Origin: Acidimicrobiaceae bacterium
Lineage (GTDB): Bacteria > Actinomycetota > Acidimicrobiia > Acidimicrobiales > MedAcidi-G1
DNA: 59,864 nucleotides
Direction of reading: 5' to 3'
Assembly (NCBI GenBank): GCA_002729765.1
Contig: PBYV01000024.1
Span: 1 to 59,864 of the forward strand
Positions 53,390 to 59,864 of this stretch are shown here, one piece after another. The position numbers were made by a program, and so were the translations under genes. The notes beneath the pieces were generated by a model. That model ran no database searches. It was not told where the DNA came from and worked only from the letters and a program-made list of their open reading frames with translations. Positions within the stretch are counted from its first letter, which is position 1. Every line of letters starts with the position of its first letter.

Positions 53390-54631
53390 CTAATCACCGT
53401 AAGGGGTGAAAGAACTGCAAAGTTCTGCAACCTCTTTCCTTATCGTAGAAAGTGAATTTGAATCTTTTCTATCACGTAACGCACGGGCCATTAACTGGGC
53501 GATAATTACCATCTCTTTTTCAGTCATTCCTTGCGTAGTGGTCGAAGGTGTTCCAAGGCGAACGCCACTTGTAACAAAAGGAGAACGTGGATCATCTGGC
53601 ACTGTATTTTTATTCAGTGTTATGCCAGCTTCGTCAAGAACGACCTGAGCTTCTGCTCCAGTTATTTCTTCATCAAATGTTCGCAAATCAACTATGAGCA
53701 GATGGTTATCGGTACCTCCTGTTACGAGTCTGAACCCTTCATGACTTAGAGCTTCAGCAAGAGCTTGAGCATTGCTTACAATCTGTCTCGAATAAATTTC
53801 AAAAGAAGGATCTAAAGCTTCTGCAAAAGCTACAGCTTTGGCAGCTATGTGATGCTCCAAGGGGCCACCTTGCAAACCAGGGAAAATTGCTTTGTCTATC
53901 GCAGAAGAAAGTTCTTCGGTGCTAAGAATGCAACCTCCTCTTGGACCTCTAAGAGTCTTATGTGTTGTGAACGTAACAACATCACAATAGGGAACTGGAT
54001 TCGGGTGCGTTTTTCCTGCGATAAGTCCCGCAATATGTGCTGCATCAAACATTAAATAGGCACCCACGGAATCAGCTATTTCTCTTATTGGGCCAGCTTC
54101 TATTACTCTTGGATATGCAGTAGCTCCTAAAACTATGAGCTTCGGTTTTACTTCTTCAGCCTTTCGTTGCAAGTCTTCTACGTCAATTAATTCTTCTTCT
54201 GTAAGACCGTACGAAACAAAGTTGTAAAGCTTGCCACTGAAATTAACTGGTGAACCATGCGTTAAATGACCACCATGATCAAGCCTCAAACCAAGAACTG
54301 TGTCACCAGGCTCTAATAGAGCTTGATAAACAGCCATGTTCGCATTTGCTCCTGAATGAGGCTGAACATTCGCATGATCGGCTCCGAACAAAGTAATGAT
54401 TCGCTCACATGCGAGACTTTCGGCTTCATCGACGTGAACATTTCCGCCATAATATCTTTTTCCCGGATAACCCTCTGAATACTTGTTAGTGAAAACAGAA
54501 CCAGTTGCTGCTAGAACCGCAGGTGATGCAAAATTTTCAGATGCTATTAATTGCAGTGTGGTGTTTTGACGATGGATTTCTCGATTAATGATTTCAAATA
54601 ATTCTTCGTCTTTAAGGTTAGGCCATGGCAT
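53390..54631 (-). CDS. glyA: Serine hydroxymethyltransferase
   Basis: [61 protein letters not shown]. Confidence 0.97.
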   Translation of the reverse strand: MPWPNLKDEELFEIINREIHRQNTTLQLIASENFASPAVLAATGSVFTNKYSEGYPGKRYYGGNVHVDEAESLACERIITLFGADHANVQPHSGANANMAVYQALLEPGDTVLGLRLDHGGHLTHGSPVNFSGKLYNFVSYGLTEEELIDVEDLQRKAEEVKPKLIVLGATAYPRVIEAGPIREIADSVGAYLMFDAAHIAGLIAGKTHPNPVPYCDVVTFTTHKTLRGPRGGCILSTEELSSAIDKAIFPGLQGGPLEHHIAAKAVAFAEALDPSFEIYSRQIVSNAQALAEALSHEGFRLVTGGTDNHLLIVDLRTFDEEITGAEAQVVLDEAGITLNKNTVPDDPRSPFVTSGVRLGTPSTTTQGMTEKEMVIIAQLMARALRDRKDSNSLSTIRKEVAELCSSFTPYGD

Positions 54632-54719
54632 GGTTTATTTTCCCCTAATTTAAGTCTTTTATCAATTGAAACGATGTTTCTGAGTTACAGACCCTAAGCA
54701 TACGTATCATTATTGTTAT

Positions 54720-56024
54720 ATGACTGAAAAATTATCTATCACACCTGCTTCTGGCCGTCTGGGAGTTCTAACCCCTGGACTGGGTGCAGTAGCAACAACT
54801 TTTATCGCTGGGGTTATTGCAGCTCGGCAAGGACTTGCAGCTCCAATCGGGTCGGTTAGCCAAATGGCTCATATTCGACTCGGTAAACGTGAAGAAGGAC
54901 GCAATCCGCTCATACGTGATTTTGTTCCTTTGGCTGGTCTTGACGATTTGGTATTCGGCGGCTGGGATCCGATCTCTTCAAATGTCCTCGAAGCAGCTCG
55001 AACTTGTGGGGTTTTAGATGAAAAAGATATTGCACCAGTTTCATCTGAACTCGAAGGAATCGTCGCTATGGACGCAGTCTTCGACAATAGTTGGGTTAAA
55101 AAATTGGATGGCAAAAGAGTTAAAAATTTAGATTCTAAATGGGATCAAGCTCAAGCTCTTATGGAAGACATTGAAAAATTTCGCATTGATAACGAATGCG
55201 ACAGATTAGTAATGGTGTGGTGTGGATCAACCGAAGCTTTTCAAGAAGCAAGTGCGGTACATGAAAGCGTTGATTCATTTGAAGCAGGACTCAAGTCAAA
55301 TGACGAGAATATCGCTCCAAGCCAAATATATGCCTACGCTGCAATTATGAGTGGCGTGCCTTTTGCGAATGGTGCACCAAATCTTGCACTAGATATCCCA
55401 TGCATGGTCGAACTAGCAAAAAGCAGAGGCGTTCCTGTTGCAGGAAAAGATTTCAAAACAGGCCAAACTCTGATGAAAACACTTCTTGCACCAGGCCTTA
55501 AAGCAAGAATGCTGGGCTTAAGGGGTTGGTTCTCAACAAATATTCTTGGAAACAGAGACGGTGAGGTTTTAGATGATCCTGACAACTTCAAGACTAAAGA
55601 AGTTTCAAAATTGGGTGTCCTTGACACAATTCTTCAACCCGATTCATACCCTGAGTTGTACGGCGATATAGATCACGTAGTTCGAATCAACTATTACCCT
55701 CCACGAGGTGACAACAAAGAAGGTTGGGACAATATTGATATCTTCGGATGGCTTGGCTACCCGATGCAGATCAAAGTCGATTTCCTTTGTCGTGACTCTA
55801 TTTTGGCTGCTCCGATTGTTCTCGACTTAGCTCTTTTTCTTGATTTAGCAGCACGTGCAGACCAATCCGGCGTTCAGGAATGGCTATCTTTCTATCTTAA
55901 GGCCCCTCAAGCTTCCACAGATGCAGGGCCAGAGCATGACATTTTTATTCAACAAACGAAGTTGAAAAACACTCTAAGGGAATGGATGGGCGAAGAGCCT
56001 GTAACCCACTCAGAAGCAGGTTAA
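54720..56024 (+). CDS. ino1: Myo-inositol-1-phosphate synthase
   Basis: RLGVLTPGLGAVATTFIAG, VFGGWDPISSN, YAAIMSGVPFANGAPN, VPVAGKDFKTGQTLMKT, NNYYPPRGDNKEGWDNIDIFGW-like. Confidence 0.92.
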   Translation: MTEKLSITPASGRLGVLTPGLGAVATTFIAGVIAARQGLAAPIGSVSQMAHIRLGKREEGRNPLIRDFVPLAGLDDLVFGGWDPISSNVLEAARTCGVLDEKDIAPVSSELEGIVAMDAVFDNSWVKKLDGKRVKNLDSKWDQAQALMEDIEKFRIDNECDRLVMVWCGSTEAFQEASAVHESVDSFEAGLKSNDENIAPSQIYAYAAIMSGVPFANGAPNLALDIPCMVELAKSRGVPVAGKDFKTGQTLMKTLLAPGLKARMLGLRGWFSTNILGNRDGEVLDDPDNFKTKEVSKLGVLDTILQPDSYPELYGDIDHVVRINYYPPRGDNKEGWDNIDIFGWLGYPMQIKVDFLCRDSILAAPIVLDLALFLDLAARADQSGVQEWLSFYLKAPQASTDAGPEHDIFIQQTKLKNTLREWMGEEPVTHSEAG

Positions 56025-57593
56025 TCAGATACGGGTTTCTTTATCTGACCAGTACTGATCTTTAAGAAGACGTTTATACAACTTTCCAGTTGGATGCCTT
56101 GGTAGCTCTTCTATGAAATCGACACTCCTAGGGCATTTCAAGTCAGCTAGGTGAGAACGACAGTAAGCAATCAATTCTCTCTCCAGAGCAGGTTCTGCTT
56201 TTTTTGGATCGACCAACTGGACTACCGCTTTTACTTCTTCACCAAATTCATCGTTCGGCACACCTATTACAGCAACGTCGTAAACATCTGGATGCATTGT
56301 CAATACATTTTCTGCTTCTTGAGGATAAATATTGACACCACCTGAAATGATCATATGGGCTTTACGGTCCGTTAGGTAGAGGAAACCTTCTTCGTCAACA
56401 CGTCCGATATCTCCTAAAGTGCTTAGATCTTTCCCCATCCGTGAAGCGGCTGTTTTTTCCGGATCATTATGATATTCAAATCTCGAATCACTCCTAAAAT
56501 AAACATTCCCTTCTTCTCCATTAGGCATTTCATCTCCATCGTCGTTAACGATTACAAGTTCACCTAGTAAAGATTTGCCTACTGACCCTGGATGATTAAT
56601 CCAGTCTTCTGAATTAATGTAAGTAAAACCATTGCCTTCGGTGCCTGCATAATATTCGTGCAATATTGGCCCCCACCATTCAATCATCTGCTTCTTTACC
56701 TCGATGGGGCATGGAGCAGCAGCATGTATCACTGTCTTCAGAGTGGTTGTGTCATACTTTTCGCGAATTTCTTCTGGAAGTTTTAACATCCTGACAAACA
56801 TCGTGGGCACCCATTGGCTTGCCGTCACTCCATGATCTTCTATTGCGGCTAATGCTTCCTCGGGATCAAATTTTTCCATGACTATGACTGTTGCTCCGAT
56901 GCGGTGTGCTGCCATGCAAAATCTAAGAGGAGCGGCATGATATAAGGGTGCAGGGGAAAGATAAACAGCATCACTTTCAATCCCAAACACTGCCCTAAAC
57001 AACATTGCTTGCGCTGACGTGCTTCCTAATGGGACATTTGGAGCCTGAACCTTTACACCTTTCGGAAGACCTGTGGTACCAGATGAATAAAGCATGTCTT
57101 GACCTTCAACTCTGTCAGGTTGTGGTTCTTTAGATGTGCTTTCTATAGCATCCTCGAAAGACGCGTATCCATCCATCTCTCCACCAATAACAAACTTCTC
57201 TTTGACACCTGTATCTTTAAAATCTATTTGTTCGGCTGTATCTCTATTCCCCACTGAAGTTACAAAAACTCTTGCTCCGCAGTCTTTAACTATGTAGCCC
57301 ATTTCTTCTTCGGTAAGACGCGAACTTATTGCCGTGTAATACAAACCTGCATAATGAGCTCCCCATGCCAAAGGTAAAAAGTCAATTGTGTTCTCCAAGC
57401 AAAAAGCAATGTGGTCTCCCTGTTGTAAACCTAAATCGACAAAAAGATTAGATATGCGGTTCGCTTTTTCATCCAATTCCAAATAAGTCATTTTTTTGCC
57501 TGAACCGGTCATAAGGACTGCTACACGGTCGGGTTTATTTATTGCCCAAGTTCCAGGGAACTCCAGCTGCTGTTGATCATCATTATTTCCCAT
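56025..57593 (-). CDS. Acyl-CoA synthetase (AMP-dependent, FadD-like)
   Basis: DMLYSSGTTGLPKGVKV, EYYAGTEGNGFT, LGDIGRVDEEGFLYLTDRKAHMIISGGVNIYPQE, HPTGKLYKR. Confidence 0.93.
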   Translation of the reverse strand: MGNNDDQQQLEFPGTWAINKPDRVAVLMTGSGKKMTYLELDEKANRISNLFVDLGLQQGDHIAFCLENTIDFLPLAWGAHYAGLYYTAISSRLTEEEMGYIVKDCGARVFVTSVGNRDTAEQIDFKDTGVKEKFVIGGEMDGYASFEDAIESTSKEPQPDRVEGQDMLYSSGTTGLPKGVKVQAPNVPLGSTSAQAMLFRAVFGIESDAVYLSPAPLYHAAPLRFCMAAHRIGATVIVMEKFDPEEALAAIEDHGVTASQWVPTMFVRMLKLPEEIREKYDTTTLKTVIHAAAPCPIEVKKQMIEWWGPILHEYYAGTEGNGFTYINSEDWINHPGSVGKSLLGELVIVNDDGDEMPNGEEGNVYFRSDSRFEYHNDPEKTAASRMGKDLSTLGDIGRVDEEGFLYLTDRKAHMIISGGVNIYPQEAENVLTMHPDVYDVAVIGVPNDEFGEEVKAVVQLVDPKKAEPALERELIAYCRSHLADLKCPRSVDFIEELPRHPTGKLYKRLLKDQYWSDKETRI

Positions 57594-57675
57594 ACCCCCA
57601 AGCTAATAGAAGATAATCTGATGAATAAAGTCGAAGTTCTTAAGCAAGATGAACTTTTTGAGGTCAAACTGTGTT

Positions 57676-58542
57676 ATGGCGAATTTGTTTTTTCCAGATC
57701 AAGTATTTAAAAGTCTTCTTTTTGCGCCCGGAAATAAAGGGGCGATTTTGTCTAAATTGCCACGAAGTTCTCCGGATGCGTCAATAATCGATCTTGAAGA
57801 TTCTGTTCCAACTGATGAAAAAGAAAATGCACGCGAAATCGCTAGGGCACTAATTCCCGAATTAAATGAAAAAGCAGAAAAAATGGGTCTCTTCGTCAGA
57901 GTGAATGCTCTTGAAACAGCACATTTCGTTGAAGATTTATCGAATGCGATATCAGATGCCTTAACAGGAATTATTGTTCCAAAAATCTCTTCCAGAGAAG
58001 AAGCTAATCAGGTATCGAAATATCTTTCTGATTTTGGATTTGAAAATCTTCCAATTATGGCTGGTTTAGAAACTGTTTCTGGCTTGGTTAACGCCTTGGA
58101 AATCGCAAAACATCCACAGATTAAATGGTGTTATTTCGGAGCCGAAGATTATGTGACTGATCTGGGTGGAGTTAGGAGAACTGACAATCGTGAAGTGCTT
58201 TTAGCTCGTTCACAGATATCTCAGGCAACACGACTAGCGGGAATCCATGCCATCGACATGGTTGTATCAGATTTCAAAGATGAAAAAAGATTTATAGAAG
58301 AGGCAGCTGAAGCGAGGTCATTAGGTTTCACAGGCAAATTGTGTATACATCCTGATCAAGTAAATCTTGCGAATAAAGCTTTCCGCCCTACAGAAGAAGA
58401 GCTTGAATGGGCTCAAGAAGTAGTGAAAGAATTCGAAAAAGCTATTGAAAGAGGTGAAGCATCGATAGCTATTGGGAGCGAAATGATCGATGAACCTATT
58501 TACAAAAGAGCTCAAACAACGATAAAAATGTCACGACAATAG
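57676..58542 (+). CDS. HpcH/HpaI aldolase / CitE-like CoA ester lyase
   Basis: SLLFAPGNKGAILSKLPRSSPDASIIDLEDSVPTDEKENAR, GFTGKLCIHPDQV. Start ATG 57676 (MANLFFPDQVF) preferred. Confidence 0.9.
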   Translation: MANLFFPDQVFKSLLFAPGNKGAILSKLPRSSPDASIIDLEDSVPTDEKENAREIARALIPELNEKAEKMGLFVRVNALETAHFVEDLSNAISDALTGIIVPKISSREEANQVSKYLSDFGFENLPIMAGLETVSGLVNALEIAKHPQIKWCYFGAEDYVTDLGGVRRTDNREVLLARSQISQATRLAGIHAIDMVVSDFKDEKRFIEEAAEARSLGFTGKLCIHPDQVNLANKAFRPTEEELEWAQEVVKEFEKAIERGEASIAIGSEMIDEPIYKRAQTTIKMSRQ

Positions 58543-58557
58543 TGCTTAGGAGATTAC

Positions 58558-59502
58558 GTGCCGAACTTAGTTCCTGAAGGCAAGGCTTTCTATGGGATAC
58601 AACTACCAATTCAAACTTTGACTCAAACTTTGGTAGACCCTTGGGAAAAAGAAGCGGGACCTGATGAGCTAGTAATGGTCGCTCAAGCAGCCGAATCATC
58701 TGGTCTTGACTTTGTGGGTGTATGCGATCACGTAGCTATTCCTGACGATGACTACTCGGCCCATATGACAACAACTTGGTATGACCCTATTGCGACTCTT
58801 TCTTGGATAGGAGCTAACACGGAAAAGATTAACCTTCTGTCTGTTGTTTGGATTGCCGCCTATCGTCATCCTCTTTTATCAGCGAGTTCATTTGGAACTT
58901 TGGCTCACCTCTCCAATGGTCGAGTCATTTTGGGTTTAGGAGCTGGGCATGTTAAAGGAGAATTTGAAGCTCTCAATATTGACTTTTCGAAACGTGGGTT
59001 GATACTGGATGAAAGCATTGATGCAATAAAAACCATTTTCACAAACGAATACGCTACGCATGAAGGAACACATTTCAATTTTCAATCTGTTGGAGTTGGA
59101 CCAAAGCCTCCAACAAACGAATTGCCAATTTGGATCGGTGGTTCAGGTCCTGCTGCATGGCGTCGTGTAGGGAAGCTAGGTGACGGGTATATACCAATGG
59201 GTAACGGTAGAGACCAGTACAAAGAAATTATTGAAACCATCAATCAGGCAGCAAATGAATCAGGACGAGAAAATGCGAGTTTTGATATCGGAATAATGCC
59301 GCCATGGTCTTACATAGGTGATCCTCCTGGTGATCTTCCTCCAGCAGGACTAACAGGCTCGCCTGAAAAAATTGCTGAACATCTCAGAGCTGACCGTGAT
59401 GCTGGTGCGAATGTTTTTCATCTTAAATTTCGCAGTCGCACTCTCGAAGAATATATTGAACAGTTAAGAATTTTTGGTGAAGAAGTAAGACCTTTGCTTT
59501 AG
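58558..59502 (+). CDS. LLM class (putatively F420-dependent) oxidoreductase
   Basis: LDFVGVCDHVAIPDD, NGRVILGLGAGHVKGEFEALNIDF, PIWIGGSGPAAWRRVGKLGDGYIPMG. Confidence 0.88.
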   Translation: MPNLVPEGKAFYGIQLPIQTLTQTLVDPWEKEAGPDELVMVAQAAESSGLDFVGVCDHVAIPDDDYSAHMTTTWYDPIATLSWIGANTEKINLLSVVWIAAYRHPLLSASSFGTLAHLSNGRVILGLGAGHVKGEFEALNIDFSKRGLILDESIDAIKTIFTNEYATHEGTHFNFQSVGVGPKPPTNELPIWIGGSGPAAWRRVGKLGDGYIPMGNGRDQYKEIIETINQAANESGRENASFDIGIMPPWSYIGDPPGDLPPAGLTGSPEKIAEHLRADRDAGANVFHLKFRSRTLEEYIEQLRIFGEEVRPLL

Positions 59503-59540
59503 AGTCAACTTGGAAGATAAAAGATTTAGGGCCCATTAAA

Positions 59541-59864
59541 ATGAAAGAAATCGACGAAAAAACTCAACAAGCTTTATTACTTTTTAATAGGCGAGCTGAA
59601 AATGCCGAAAAAGAATCACAAGCTGCCAACGAAATAAAAAAAGCTGAAAAAATTAAAGATGAAGCTGTAGCCGCGCTTCAAAAAGTTAAAGACAGTGGCT
59701 CTGATCCAGAAGTAATAGCTGAGGCTGAATCTGCATGGAGGAATGCACTAGATACTTGGCAAAAACTAAGAGATGGAGAAGAAACACCAGAAGAAACACC
59801 AGAAGAAACACCAGAAGAAACACCAGAAGAAACACCAGAAGAAACACCAGAAGAAACACCAGAA
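59541..59864 (+). CDS. Hypothetical protein with C-terminal (EETP)n repeat, truncated by window end
   Basis: MKEIDEKTQQALLLFNRRAENAEKESQAANEIKKAEKIKDEAVAALQKVKDSGSDPEVIAEAESAWRNALDTWQKLRDG(EETP)7E... Confidence 0.7.
   Translation, partial: MKEIDEKTQQALLLFNRRAENAEKESQAANEIKKAEKIKDEAVAALQKVKDSGSDPEVIAEAESAWRNALDTWQKLRDGEETPEETPEETPEETPEETPEETPEETPE
59778..59861 (+). repeat. Perfect 12-bp tandem repeat (GAAGAAACACCA)x7, continuing past window end
   Basis: Seven consecutive identical 12-mers plus the first codon of an eighth at the window end. Confidence 0.97.

Overview
This is a compact, low-GC chromosomal window of about 60 kb. It looks actinobacterial and probably belongs to a marine Acidimicrobiia-like lineage; that placement is inferred from WhiB, an LLM/F420-type oxidoreductase, a SCO6745-like protein, myo-inositol-1-phosphate synthase, a CtpE-like ATPase and IpdABC homologues, and was not tested phylogenetically. 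Most content is core metabolism: steroid C/D-ring-type ipdCBA plus SDRs, MaoC/CaiB/ALDH/thiolase genes, ilvD and ilvBNC, gatCAB, ligA, mnmA and cysteine desulfurase, murA, glpX, the complete F1Fo ATP synthase operon, glyA and ino1. I saw no tRNA, rRNA, CRISPR or mobile element. The main discovery candidate is at 13311..13778 (minus strand). The six-frame track shows only a truncated 110-aa ORF there, but the sequence reads as a full-length BCP/AhpC-type peroxiredoxin with an in-frame UGA exactly at the peroxidatic cysteine position (YPKASTPG-U-TMEGQGLRD). A 7-bp hairpin with a G-containing apical loop begins its loop 22 nt after the UGA, as expected for a bacterial SECIS. The protein contains no cysteine at all, so selenocysteine would be its only redox residue. 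Other notable signals are: a cryptic ilvBNC leader peptide (MREFFVGVVVI*) followed by two abutting strong hairpins (an attenuator), a 38-bp near-perfect palindrome containing the GTG starts of two divergent genes, a recurring -10-like hexamer exactly 6 nt upstream of start codons (leaderless initiation), a His-rich secreted-side extension on ATP synthase subunit b, and a perfect 12-bp tandem repeat encoding (EETP)n running off the window end.
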